This document shows positions 33,553 to 41,662 of a stretch of DNA of 64,000 bases, piece by piece. The position numbers and the translations under genes were made by a program. The notes under the pieces were generated by a model that worked only from the letters and a program-made list of their open reading frames with translations, did not search any database and was not told where the DNA came from. Each line of letters starts with the position of its first letter. The stretch's first letter is position 1. Source of the stretch: Bog-473 sp963721585 (GTDB lineage Bacteria; Actinomycetota; Acidimicrobiia; Acidimicrobiales; RAAP-2); NCBI GenBank assembly GCA_963721585.1, contig CAVRJN010000007.1, positions 248,001-312,000 on the forward strand. The letters run 5' to 3'.

Positions 33553-34302
33553 ATGGCACTCGACGTCGACGGCAAGGTCGCCCTCATCACCGGAGGGAGC
33601 AATGGCATCGGTGAGGGCGTCGCCCGGCATCTGGCCGGCCAGGGCGCGCACGTGGTGATCGCCGACATCGACGGCGCACGAGGCAAGGCGGTCGCCGAGG
33701 ATCTCGGCGGCCGCTTCATCCAGACCGACGTGACCGACCCGGCCGCGAGCAGAGCCGCGGTTGCCCTTGCCGTCGAAGCGTTCGGCGGCCTCCACATCGC
33801 CCACCTCAATGCCGGCGTCACCTCCTGGTGCGGCATGGGTGATGACTTCGATCCCGAGGCTTACCGGCGGTCGATGGCCATCAACCTCGACGGGGTCGTC
33901 TACGGCATTGCGGCCGCGCGACCAGCCATCATGGCGAGCGGCGGAGGGACGATCGTGGCCACGGCGTCCATGGCCGGTTTGGTGGCGGCTCCCTTCGACC
34001 CGATCTACGCGGCCAACAAGCATGCCGTCGTGGGCCTGGTCCGCTCGCTGGGCGAGTCCTATGGCGCCGACGGCATCCGGATCCATGCCCTGTGCCCGTC
34101 GTTCGCCTACACCAACATCATCAAGGGTTCCGAACAGACGCTGCTCGACATGGGGTTCCCGATCATCGACGTGGCAGACGTGGTAACGGCCTTCCAGGGC
34201 ATCCTCGACGCCGAGTCGACTGGCCAATGCTGGTACGTCGTCGCCGGGCGCGAGAGCGGGCCATTCCAATTCCGTCGTGCCCCGGGTCCGCGCCTCGACT
34301 GA
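33553..34302 (+). CDS. short-chain dehydrogenase/reductase
   Basis: A 249-aa classical SDR. The cofactor loop is TGGSNGIGEG, D in IADIDG suggests NAD(H) preference, NAG is present as LNAGVTS, and the catalytic Ser and YxxxK are seen in ATASMAGL and YAANK. The substrate is unknown. TACGAT at 33540-33545 lies 7 nt before the ATG, indicating its own leaderless transcript despite the short gap after helD. Confidence 0.9.
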   Translation: MALDVDGKVALITGGSNGIGEGVARHLAGQGAHVVIADIDGARGKAVAEDLGGRFIQTDVTDPAASRAAVALAVEAFGGLHIAHLNAGVTSWCGMGDDFDPEAYRRSMAINLDGVVYGIAAARPAIMASGGGTIVATASMAGLVAAPFDPIYAANKHAVVGLVRSLGESYGADGIRIHALCPSFAYTNIIKGSEQTLLDMGFPIIDVADVVTAFQGILDAESTGQCWYVVAGRESGPFQFRRAPGPRLD

Positions 34303-34346
34303 AGGGCTCGACCGAAAGGATGCCGAGCGCCACCCGCACGGGTGGA

Positions 34347-34352
34347 TACGAT
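34347..34352 (+). promoter_or_regulatory. -10 (TACGAT) for the fluoride riboswitch transcript
   Basis: TACGAT would start transcription near 34359, right at the 5' end of the riboswitch core. Confidence 0.45.
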
Positions 34353-34359
34353 TGGTGGC

Positions 34360-34440
34360 CGACAACCGGGGATGGGTCCCCCCGGGGGGCACACCGCCCC
34401 AAACCGCCGAATCCGACATGGCTGATGGCTCCTGAGCGGC
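34360..34440 (+). ncRNA. fluoride riboswitch (crcB motif)
   Basis: The core matches the crcB RNA: GGGGATGGGTCCCCC near the 5' end (about 34368-34383), the pseudoknot strand AAACCGCC (34400-34408), and the conserved GGCTGATGGCTCCTGAG (about 34420-34436). The element has a GC-rich extra arm (CCCCGGGGGGC...GCCCC). The 3' GGCTCC strand lies 14 nt before the GGGAGG ribosome site of the first crcB gene and could pair with it, so control may be translational. Its position directly before two fluoride channel genes strongly supports the call. Confidence 0.85.
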
Positions 34441-34458
34441 GGCACGGGAGGCCCTGCC

Positions 34459-34932
34459 ATGGACGAAGATCAGCTGCCAGAGGCCCACGGACCGGGCGCA
34501 CACACCGGTGATGCCCTCGACCGACCCTTCATTCCGCGTCTCGGCCTGTCAGCCACCACGCTGCTGGCCATCTTCGTCGGCGGAGCGGTCGGCACCCTCG
34601 CCCGCTATCTCCTCGACACCCACCACCCCGTCCCACAGGGCAACTTCCCGTGGGTCACGTTGGTCATCAACCTCTCTGGCTCGCTGGCGATCGGCCTGCT
34701 CATCCCGTTGACCGAGCACGTGGCGCCACGAGCCCCCTGGGCGCGCCCGCTCCTCGTCATCGGTTTCCTGGGCGGATGGACCACCTACTCGACGCTGGCC
34801 GTCGAGGCCACGTTGCTGGCCAAGGACGGTGACATCAGCACCTTCGTCGCCTACATCGCAGGGACGGTGATCGGCGGCCTGGCGCTGGTCGTCGCCGGCA
34901 ACGGGCTCGGCCGCAGGATGGTGCCGGCATGA
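34459..34932 (+). CDS. crcB: fluoride channel subunit CrcB/Fluc (first)
   Basis: A 157-aa protein with an N-terminal extension of about 30 residues and four membrane helices. Family motifs: GGAVGTLARYLLD, LVINLSGSLAIGLL (pore asparagine) and GFLGGWTTYSTLA. Fluc subunits form dimers that expel fluoride. The gene is next to a second, different crcB with a 4-nt overlap, the arrangement of heterodimeric channels in many Gram-positives. It lies under a fluoride riboswitch. ATG 34459 has GGGAGG 8 nt upstream. Confidence 0.95.
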   Translation: MDEDQLPEAHGPGAHTGDALDRPFIPRLGLSATTLLAIFVGGAVGTLARYLLDTHHPVPQGNFPWVTLVINLSGSLAIGLLIPLTEHVAPRAPWARPLLVIGFLGGWTTYSTLAVEATLLAKDGDISTFVAYIAGTVIGGLALVVAGNGLGRRMVPA

Positions 34933-35321
34933 GCAGCTCCTCCCCCACTCTCGGCCTCGCCCTCGTTGTCGCACTGGCGGGCGGGGCGGGCGCCGTCCTA
35001 CGCGCCCTGCTGATCCACCATGTCAGCATGCGTCGATCCGATCCGCTGCCGCTCGGCACCATGCTGGTCAACGCGTCGGGGTCGCTGCTCCTCGGCATCG
35101 TGACAGGACTCTCCATCTACCACGGGCTCGGGTCCCATCTGCTCGCCGTCATCGGCGTCGGGCTGTGCGGCGGCTACACGACCTGGTCCACCGCGAGCTG
35201 GGAGACGATCCACCTGCTGCACACCGGCCACCGCACGGAAGCCGTCGTCTACACGGTCGGTGGGCTCGCGGTCTGCCTCGGTGCCGCCGCCTCCGGACTC
35301 GGGCTGATGGCGCTCGCCTAG
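34929..35321 (+). CDS. crcB: fluoride channel subunit CrcB/Fluc (second)
   Basis: A 130-aa four-helix protein with GGAGAVLRALLIHH, MLVNASGSLLLGI and GLCGGYTTWSTASWE, the same landmarks as its partner. Sequence outside the motifs differs clearly, so a heterodimer with the upstream product is likely. The ATG at 34929 overlaps the preceding TGA (ATGA). It is convergent with gcvP, 4 bp between stops. Confidence 0.94.
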   Translation: MSSSSPTLGLALVVALAGGAGAVLRALLIHHVSMRRSDPLPLGTMLVNASGSLLLGIVTGLSIYHGLGSHLLAVIGVGLCGGYTTWSTASWETIHLLHTGHRTEAVVYTVGGLAVCLGAAASGLGLMALA

Positions 35322-35325
35322 AGAG

Positions 35326-38190
35326 TCATTCCTCGAAGGCCTCGGGGGGTGGGCAGTTGCAGACGAGGTTGCGGTCGCCGTAGGCCTGATTGATCCGGGC
35401 CACCGGAGGCCAGTACTTGGCGGCAGTCTGCCCCGCCGGGTACACGGCGGTCTGACGGTCGTAGGCCCGCTCCCATGCCGACACCAGCGCGGCGGCCGTG
35501 TGCGGGGCACCGCGCAGCGGGCTGTCCGCCACCGCCCACCGACCCGACGCCACCTCGTCGATCTCGCCGCGGATGGAGATCATGGCGTCGCAGAAGCGGT
35601 CGAGCTCTGTGAGATTCTCGCTCTCGGTCGGCTCCACCATGAGCGTTCCCGCCACCGGGAAACTCACGGTCGGCGCGTGAAAGCCGTAATCGATCAGCCG
35701 CTTGGCTACGTCGTCGACCGTGACGCCGGTCGCCTTGGTCAGGCCCCGCAGATCGAGGATGCACTCGTGGGCGACGAGGTCGTGCTTGCCCGTGTAGAGG
35801 ATCGGAAACGACGGCGCCAGGCGCGCCGCCACGTAGTTCGCCGCCAGCACGGCCGACTTGGTCGCATGGGCCAAGCCCTCTCCCGACAGCATCCTGATGT
35901 AGGCCCAGCTGATGGACAGGATTCCGGCGCTCCCGAACGGCGCCGCGCTGACCGGCCCGATCCCCTCGCGGTGCTCGGGGCGCGGGTGCAGCGGGTGCGA
36001 CGGGAGGAACGGCACCAGGTGTTCCGCGACCGCCACCGGCCCCACCCCGGGTCCGCCGCCGCCGTGTGGGATGCAGAAGGTCTTGTGCAGGTTCAGGTGC
36101 GAGACGTCCCCGCCGAACTGTCCCGGCTCGGCCAGGCCGAGGAGCGCGTTCAGGTTCGCCCCGTCGATGTAGACCTGGCCACCGTGCTGGTGGACCAGCG
36201 CGCACATGTCGCTGATCCCTTCCTCGTACACGCCGTGCGTCGAAGGGTAGGTCACCATGATGGCCGCCAGCCGATCGCTGTGCTCCTCGCACTTCCGACG
36301 CAGATCCTCGAGATCCACGGTGCCGTCGTCGAGTGACGCCACCACGACGACTCGCATGCCGGCCATGACGGCCGAGGCTGCGTTGGTGCCGTGCGCGCTC
36401 GACGGGATGAGACACACCCTTCGCTCGTGCGCACCCTGGGACCGGTGGTAGGCGGCAATGGCGAGGAGGCCGGCCAACTCGCCCTGGCTTCCCGCGTTGG
36501 GCTGGACGGATACCTTGGCGTAGCCCGTGACCCGGGCCAACCACTCCTCCAATTCGTCGACGAGCGACAGATAGCCGGGCGTGTTCTCGGGCGGTGCGAA
36601 GGGATGGATGTCGGCGAACCCGGGCAGCCCCACCGGCTCCATCTCCGTCGTCGCGTTCAACTTCATGGTGCACGACCCCAGCGGGATCATGCCGCGATCG
36701 AGCGCAAAGTCCTGGTCCGACAGGCGACGCAGATAGCGCAGCATGGCCGTCTCGGAATGGTGCTGCGAGAAGACCGGGTGGTCCAGGATCGGCCCCCGGC
36801 GGAGAAGCGCCTCCGGCAGGGCACTGTCGCCGGGCACCCCCACACCGTCGGCCCCGAAGGCAGCGAGCACCGCCGCGACGTGCTCCGCCGTGGTCGTCTC
36901 GCCACACGAGATCCCGACATGATCCTCGTCGACGAGGCGCAGGAGCACCCCGCGCGCACGGGCGTCAGCGACCACCGCCGCCGCCCGTTCGCGCACTTCG
37001 ACAACCACGGTGTCGAAGAAGCTCTCGTGGACCAGGCTGAAACCGGAGTGCCGGAGCCCGGCCGCCAGGTCGACGGTGCGGCGGTGGACACGCCGGGCGA
37101 TGCCGCGCAATCCCTCGGCGCCGTGGTACACGGCGTACATGGAGGCCACCACGGCCAGCAGCACCTGGGCGGTGCAGATGTTGGAGGTCGCCTTCTCGCG
37201 ACGGATGTGCTGCTCGCGCGTCTGCAAGGCGAGCCGGTAGGCGGGCCGCTCCTCCGCATCGATCGAGAGTCCGACGAGGCGCCCCGGCAGGTCGCGTTCC
37301 AACCCAGTCTTGACCGCCATGAAACCAGCGTGCGGCCCGCCGTACCAGAGCGGCACGCCGAACCGCTGGGAGGAGCCCACGACGACATCGGCACCCCACT
37401 CCCCCGGCGCCTTGAGCAGCGTCAGCGCCAACAGGTCGGCTGCAACCGTCACCAGCGCGCCCTTGGCGTGCGCCTCGGCGGTCAGGGTCTCGAAATCGCG
37501 AATGGAGCCCGAGCACCCGGGATACTGCTGCACCATGCCGAAGTAATCGCCCACGGGTGCGCCCGCAGCCAGGTCGAGCACGTCGAGCGTGAGCCCCAGG
37601 GGCGCCAGGCGCGTCCCCAGCACGGCCACCGTCTGGGGCAGGCAGTCTGCATCGACGATCACCCGATTCGATTCGCTGGTGGCGCGGCGGCGCATGAGCG
37701 TGACAGCCTCGGCCACCGCGGTGCTCTCGTCGAGCAGCGATGCGTTCGCCGTGTCCAGCCCGGTGAGATCGGTCACCATCGTCTGGAAGTTGAGGAGGGC
37801 TTCCAGACGACCCTGGCTGATCTCGGGCTGGTACGGGGTGTAGGCCGTGTACCAAGCCGGGCTCTCGAGCACGTTGCGTCGGATGACACCCGGCGTGATG
37901 GTCCCGGAATAGCCGAGGCCGATCATGGGCTCAGCGATCGTGTTGGCGGCGGCTAGCCGGCGGAGCTCGTCCAGCACCTGGTGCTCGGAGACGGCGGGAG
38001 GGAGCTGGAGCGTCCCGAGACTTCGCACACTGCCCGGCACTGCGGCATCGACGAGGGCGTCGAGCGTCTCGTAGCCGAGGACCTTGAGCATCTCTTCCTG
38101 CTCCTCGGCAGAGGGTCCGACGTGGCGTCGCACGAAGTCCTCGAATGGCTCGAGCACCTCGCTTCGGTTGCCTGTCTGCTGCTCGGTCAC
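35326..38190 (-). CDS. gcvP: glycine dehydrogenase (decarboxylating), P protein
   Basis: A 954-aa single-chain P protein. It decarboxylates glycine with pyridoxal phosphate and passes the aminomethyl group to GcvH. The C-terminal half holds the PLP lysine in VSHLNLHKTFCIPHGGGGPG and SSAHGTNAASA; the N-terminal half has GYSGTITPGVIRRN and YTPYQPEISQGRLEALLNFQ. The frame is open to 38409, but that stretch is the glycine riboswitch. GTG 38190 with GAGGAG 7 nt upstream is the real start and gives the normal length. Glycine should turn it on through the riboswitch. gcvT lies upstream; gcvH is 15 kb away. Confidence 0.96.
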   Translation of the reverse strand: MTEQQTGNRSEVLEPFEDFVRRHVGPSAEEQEEMLKVLGYETLDALVDAAVPGSVRSLGTLQLPPAVSEHQVLDELRRLAAANTIAEPMIGLGYSGTITPGVIRRNVLESPAWYTAYTPYQPEISQGRLEALLNFQTMVTDLTGLDTANASLLDESTAVAEAVTLMRRRATSESNRVIVDADCLPQTVAVLGTRLAPLGLTLDVLDLAAGAPVGDYFGMVQQYPGCSGSIRDFETLTAEAHAKGALVTVAADLLALTLLKAPGEWGADVVVGSSQRFGVPLWYGGPHAGFMAVKTGLERDLPGRLVGLSIDAEERPAYRLALQTREQHIRREKATSNICTAQVLLAVVASMYAVYHGAEGLRGIARRVHRRTVDLAAGLRHSGFSLVHESFFDTVVVEVRERAAAVVADARARGVLLRLVDEDHVGISCGETTTAEHVAAVLAAFGADGVGVPGDSALPEALLRRGPILDHPVFSQHHSETAMLRYLRRLSDQDFALDRGMIPLGSCTMKLNATTEMEPVGLPGFADIHPFAPPENTPGYLSLVDELEEWLARVTGYAKVSVQPNAGSQGELAGLLAIAAYHRSQGAHERRVCLIPSSAHGTNAASAVMAGMRVVVVASLDDGTVDLEDLRRKCEEHSDRLAAIMVTYPSTHGVYEEGISDMCALVHQHGGQVYIDGANLNALLGLAEPGQFGGDVSHLNLHKTFCIPHGGGGPGVGPVAVAEHLVPFLPSHPLHPRPEHREGIGPVSAAPFGSAGILSISWAYIRMLSGEGLAHATKSAVLAANYVAARLAPSFPILYTGKHDLVAHECILDLRGLTKATGVTVDDVAKRLIDYGFHAPTVSFPVAGTLMVEPTESENLTELDRFCDAMISIRGEIDEVASGRWAVADSPLRGAPHTAAALVSAWERAYDRQTAVYPAGQTAAKYWPPVARINQAYGDRNLVCNCPPPEAFEE

Positions 38191-38232
38191 GGGGATCTCC
38201 TCGCGTGTTCCGCGCACAGCGCGGTACTGGTC

Positions 38233-38435
38233 GGACGTCCTCCCCGCTCTGTCACTGGACCTGAGAGCCTCACCGTGACCAGCACGGCTTCCACCTTCGG
38301 TGCGGACGTCGGGCGCCCGCTTTCCAGAGTTGCCTCGCCGGTGCGGTATGTCGGCCTGAGAGTTTCTCGGGGAGAGTTGCTCCTCCGGCGTCCCCTCGAC
38401 TGCGTCCAACGGGGACTCTGGCGCTCCGGTTCAAA
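38233..38435 (-). ncRNA. tandem glycine riboswitch
   Basis: Two aptamers in series on the minus strand, each with the hallmark CTCTCAGG (minus-strand copies of CCTGAGAG at 38355-38362 and 38260-38267). Aptamer one spans about 38435-38312 and aptamer two about 38311-38233; the second has the conserved GCACCGAAGGTGGAAG and GACAGAG elements. It ends about 45 nt before the gcvP GTG. The tandem form is typical of gcv operons and usually activates when glycine is abundant. Confidence 0.9.
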
Positions 38436-38458
38436 CGGCGTATTCAGTTGTGCGGTGC

Positions 38459-38464
38459 ACTCTA
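38459..38464 (-). promoter_or_regulatory. -10 (TAGAGT) of the glycine riboswitch-gcvP transcript
   Basis: Minus-strand TAGAGT lies about 25 nt upstream of the first aptamer and inside the 311-bp gap between gcvT and gcvP, so gcvP has its own promoter. Confidence 0.45.
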
Positions 38465-38501
38465 CCGGACCCGCCGAAGCCGCCCGGTTGCCGATAGCGA
38501 G

Positions 38502-39599
38502 CTACTCGCTCTCTTCTTCTTGCCGGATCGGCCACAGGGGTGGACGCACCAGACGCGCGGGGAGCTCCCGGCCCCGCTGGACGACGGTGATCGGGTCCCC
38601 CTCGAGCAGCCGGGCGTCGGCATCCACGAAGCCCAGGCCCATCCCCTGTTCCCGCATGGGAGAGAAATTCCCACTGGTCAGGATGCCGACCGGTTCCGGG
38701 CCTTCATACAGCAACGAGCCGTCCCGCAACGGTTGACGCCCGTCAGCCACCACGCCACGCAGGCGCCTGGTCGGACCGTTCGCCTTCTCCTCTTCGAGCG
38801 CGGCCCGACCGGTGAAATTTCCTTTGTCCCAGCCAATGACCCAGCCCAGGCCTGCCTGCAGCGGGGTGATACCGGGGCCCAGCTCATGCCCGTGCAGGGG
38901 CAGGCCCGCCTCGAGGCGCAGCGTGTCACGCGCCCCCAAACCCGCCGGGGCAACGCCCTGACCCAGTACCGCCTCCCAGAAATCGGGCGCCACGTCCGCG
39001 GGGACGGCGCATTCGACGCCTTCCTCCCCCGTGTACCCGGTGCCGGCCACCAGGCAGGTGGCACCGGCCCATTCGAAGCTCTTGACGGCGAACCGATGGA
39101 CCGTGGCGGCCTCCGTCGACATCTGTGCCAGCCGAGAGCGTGCCTCGGGGCCCTGGACGGCGATCACCGCCCTCTCGTCGGTGACGTCCATGCCACCGAT
39201 GGCCTCGATGACGTCGGTGGTGTTCGAGGCATTGGGCATCACGTCGAACCGCTCGTCGTCGACCCACCACACGATGATGTCGTCGACGACGAACCCGTCC
39301 TCGTCGAGGAGGTGGGTGTATTGCGCCCGGCCCGGATGGATCCGGGTCAGATCGTTGCTCAACGAGCGCTGCAGGTGCTCGAAGGCATCAGCGCCGCCGA
39401 CGCGCACCGTGCCCAGGTGACTCACGTCGAACGCGACCGCAGAAGCTCGGCAGGTCCGGTGCTCGGTCACCGTCCCGGAGGGGTACGCCAAAGGCATCTC
39501 CCATCCGCCGAAGGGAACCATCTTGGCGCCGAGCTCCAGGTGCGACCCGTACAGCGGAGAGACCCGGAGTGGGGTTGCGTCGCTGTCGTCGGCGTGCAC
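38502..39599 (-). CDS. gcvT: glycine cleavage system aminomethyltransferase, T protein
   Basis: A 365-aa tetrahydrofolate-dependent enzyme that releases ammonia from the H-protein intermediate and makes 5,10-methylene-THF. Motifs are MVPFGGWEMPLAYPSG, FDVSHLGTVRVGG, GTGYTGEEGVECAVPA and LGARDTLRLEAGLPLHGHEL. The start is GTG 39599, supported by minus-strand TAGTCT 6 nt upstream (leaderless geometry). It precedes the riboswitch-controlled gcvP; since it lies before the riboswitch it escapes that control. Confidence 0.95.
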   Translation of the reverse strand: MHADDSDATPLRVSPLYGSHLELGAKMVPFGGWEMPLAYPSGTVTEHRTCRASAVAFDVSHLGTVRVGGADAFEHLQRSLSNDLTRIHPGRAQYTHLLDEDGFVVDDIIVWWVDDERFDVMPNASNTTDVIEAIGGMDVTDERAVIAVQGPEARSRLAQMSTEAATVHRFAVKSFEWAGATCLVAGTGYTGEEGVECAVPADVAPDFWEAVLGQGVAPAGLGARDTLRLEAGLPLHGHELGPGITPLQAGLGWVIGWDKGNFTGRAALEEEKANGPTRRLRGVVADGRQPLRDGSLLYEGPEPVGILTSGNFSPMREQGMGLGFVDADARLLEGDPITVVQRGRELPARLVRPPLWPIRQEEESE

Positions 39600-39608
39600 G
39601 CAACCAGA

Positions 39609-39998
39609 CTAGGCCGCTCCGGAGAGTACCCCGTGGGACGCAATGAGCGAGGCGAAGTCGCGCTGGTACACAATGGAGATGGGTACTTCGGGGTAGAGCT
39701 CACGCATTCGCCGCACCTTTCGGTTCTTGCGCGTCACGAGCCGTTGGTCGGCCGTGGTGAGCTCAATGAAGACGCCGCGGTGAGGCAAATAGAAGTCGGG
39801 GCGGAATCCGGCAACAGGAGACCCGAGACTGTCCCATGCGAGCGGAAACTCCACCGGCTCGTACTCCCACCGCTCGCCCGACAGGTCGAGCAACGTCGCG
39901 AAGAGACGCTCGGACGGATGGGCGAAACGGACCTGCCCTGCGGGCACGCAAGCCGGGTGGCGTGTGCGCCCGACATGCGCTGGGTCCGCCGAGGTCAC
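39609..39998 (-). CDS. PD-(D/E)XK nuclease-like protein, unknown function
   Basis: A 129-aa protein. The segment GFRPDFYLPHRGVFIELTTAD, followed by KNRKVRRMRELYPEVPISIV, has the shape of the restriction-endonuclease fold: PD, then a hydrophobic strand ending in E-x-T where E-x-K is expected, then a basic helix. The missing lysine makes activity uncertain. GTG 39998 overlaps the stop of the MerR regulator (GTGA), so the two are co-translated. Its stop overlaps the -10 of gcvT. I do not know a described function. Confidence 0.55.
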   Translation of the reverse strand: MTSADPAHVGRTRHPACVPAGQVRFAHPSERLFATLLDLSGERWEYEPVEFPLAWDSLGSPVAGFRPDFYLPHRGVFIELTTADQRLVTRKNRKVRRMRELYPEVPISIVYQRDFASLIASHGVLSGAA

Positions 39999-40498
39999 TC
40001 CCCTGAGGCCCGCGCGACCTGTACTCGATCGGCACGCCTCTTGGCCGGCGCGGCCTTGGCAGCGGCGTCCAGACTGACGATGTCCGCGTCCAGCTCCTCG
40101 ACAACGCCCGCCAGCGGCACGATGTTGAACACGCCTTGGCCGCCCGCCAGCAGGTCGACGACCTCGCCGTTTGAGCGGGCCAGCACGGAGCTGGTCCCCG
40201 TCAAGACCAGATTGGCCGAGGCCAGGTCCGACCCGAGATCCTCACGGAGACACTCGACGGCCCGGCGAGCAGATTGCAACGAGATTCCGGAGTCGAGCAG
40301 CTGCTTGATCACCTTGAGTTCGAGCACGTCCGAATAGGCGTAGACACGTCGCGAACCACTGCCCCTGGCGGTCGCCAGCGACGGTTGGAGCAGGCCCGTG
40401 CGGGCCCAATAATCGAGCTGCCGGTACGAGATCCCCACGAGCCCACACACCTGCGGCCCATGAAACCCCCCGACACGGGTTACGGCATCGTCGACCAT
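39995..40498 (-). CDS. MerR-family regulator, Rv1830 (McdR/ResR) type
   Basis: A 167-aa regulator. The winged-helix segment has GISYRQLDYWARTGLLQPS and GSGSRRVYAYSDVLELKVIKQLLDSGISL, nearly the wording of mycobacterial Rv1830; the effector part has EVVDLLAGGQGVFNIVPL as in that family. Rv1830-type regulators are linked to cell growth and division control. ATG 40498 has GGGAGG 5 nt upstream; a minus-strand TAGAGT at 40546-40551 is a likely -10. In mycobacteria this gene lies between the bifunctional nuclease and gcvP; here gcvT and a nuclease-like gene follow it. Confidence 0.88.
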   Translation of the reverse strand: MVDDAVTRVGGFHGPQVCGLVGISYRQLDYWARTGLLQPSLATARGSGSRRVYAYSDVLELKVIKQLLDSGISLQSARRAVECLREDLGSDLASANLVLTGTSSVLARSNGEVVDLLAGGQGVFNIVPLAGVVEELDADIVSLDAAAKAAPAKRRADRVQVARASGE

Positions 40499-40588
40499 CA
40501 CACCTCCCGTCGATCCCATTCCTGCGCTTGCCACTCCGGGACGTCACTCTAGTGCACGCCGGACGACACGGCAGTAGTTACGGGACCG

Positions 40589-41662
40589 TTATTCGGGGGG
40601 ACTTCCCGGCTCAGCGGGCTCCTGCGGCCAGGCCACCACGCCACCGAGAACGGAGAGCTCGACCCGGTGCCCGGGCTCGAGAGGGATCCCTCCGCTGACC
40701 CGCACGACCAGGTCCGGCAGGCCCCCGGCATCGGGCCGGACCCGCACCACGGCGTCGTGGCCGTAGTACTCGTAGCTCTGCACCGTGGCCGCCACCCCGC
40801 CGTTGGGAGATTCGTCCAGCCTGATCTGCTCCGGCCGGACCAGAATCCGGGCCGGCCCTCCCGCCCAGGCCCCTGTCCCCGCGGCAACCGAGAGACGGCC
40901 CAGCGCCGTGGTCGCCATCCCCCCGCGGACCTCGCCCTCCAGGACATTCGACTCCCCCAGGAACTGTGCCAGCTCCACATCGCCCGGCCGGCCGTACAGC
41001 GCGGCGGGGGTGTCCAGCTGCGCGATCACGCCATTGCGCAGGACTGCCACCTGATCGGCCATGGACAGTGCCTCGTCCTGGTCGTGGGTCACCAGAATGG
41101 AGGTGGTGCCCGCTTGACGCAGGACCGCGTGGACGTCGGCGCGGACGGAGGAGCGCATGGCCGCATCGAGCGACGCGAAGGGCTCGTCCAAGAGGACGAA
41201 CTCCGGTCCGACGGCGAGAGCCCGGGCGAGGGCGACCCGCTGCTGCTGACCGCCGGAGAGTTGATGCGGGTAGCGCCGGTGGTAGCCGGACAACCCGACC
41301 AGCTCGAGGAGCTCGTCGACCCGGCGCCGACGATCCGGTCCGCGGGGCAGGCCGAAGGCGACGTTGCGGCCCACACTCAGGTGCGGGAACAGCGCGCCCT
41401 CCTGGGGGACATAGCCGATCCGCCGCCGCTCACTCGGTACGAAGCGGTGGCCCGCATCGTCGACGACATCTTCCCCGAGTCGAACCACTCCCTCGTCCGG
41501 TCGTTCGAAGCCGGCGACGATACGCAACAACGTCGTCTTGCCACTGCCCGAAGAGCCGAGGATGGCGGTGAACGAGCCGGCCGGAATCGCCAGCTCCACC
41601 CCGCGCAGGACCTGCTGGGGGCCGAATGCTTTGGCGACGCCCGAAATGCGAAGGTCCTTCAT
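40589..41662 (-). CDS. fbpC: iron(III) ABC transporter ATP-binding protein, FbpC-like
   Basis: A 357-aa ATPase with Walker A GSSGSGKT, signature LSGGQQQRVALARAL, Walker B VLLDEPFASLD and a C-terminal regulatory domain (ILVRPEQIRLDESPNGG) of the FbpC/CysA type. Its neighbour is an FbpB-like double permease and both sit behind an iron box, so Fe(III) is the likely cargo. It starts at ATG 41662, overlapping the permease stop (ATGA). No substrate-binding protein gene is next to it. Confidence 0.88.
   Translation of the reverse strand: MKDLRISGVAKAFGPQQVLRGVELAIPAGSFTAILGSSGSGKTTLLRIVAGFERPDEGVVRLGEDVVDDAGHRFVPSERRRIGYVPQEGALFPHLSVGRNVAFGLPRGPDRRRRVDELLELVGLSGYHRRYPHQLSGGQQQRVALARALAVGPEFVLLDEPFASLDAAMRSSVRADVHAVLRQAGTTSILVTHDQDEALSMADQVAVLRNGVIAQLDTPAALYGRPGDVELAQFLGESNVLEGEVRGGMATTALGRLSVAAGTGAWAGGPARILVRPEQIRLDESPNGGVAATVQSYEYYGHDAVVRVRPDAGGLPDLVVRVSGGIPLEPGHRVELSVLGGVVAWPQEPAEPGSPPE

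Noticed and set aside
38191..38409. 73-residue N-terminal extension of GcvP
   Set aside because: This stretch is the tandem glycine riboswitch. GTG 38190 has a Shine-Dalgarno and gives the normal length.
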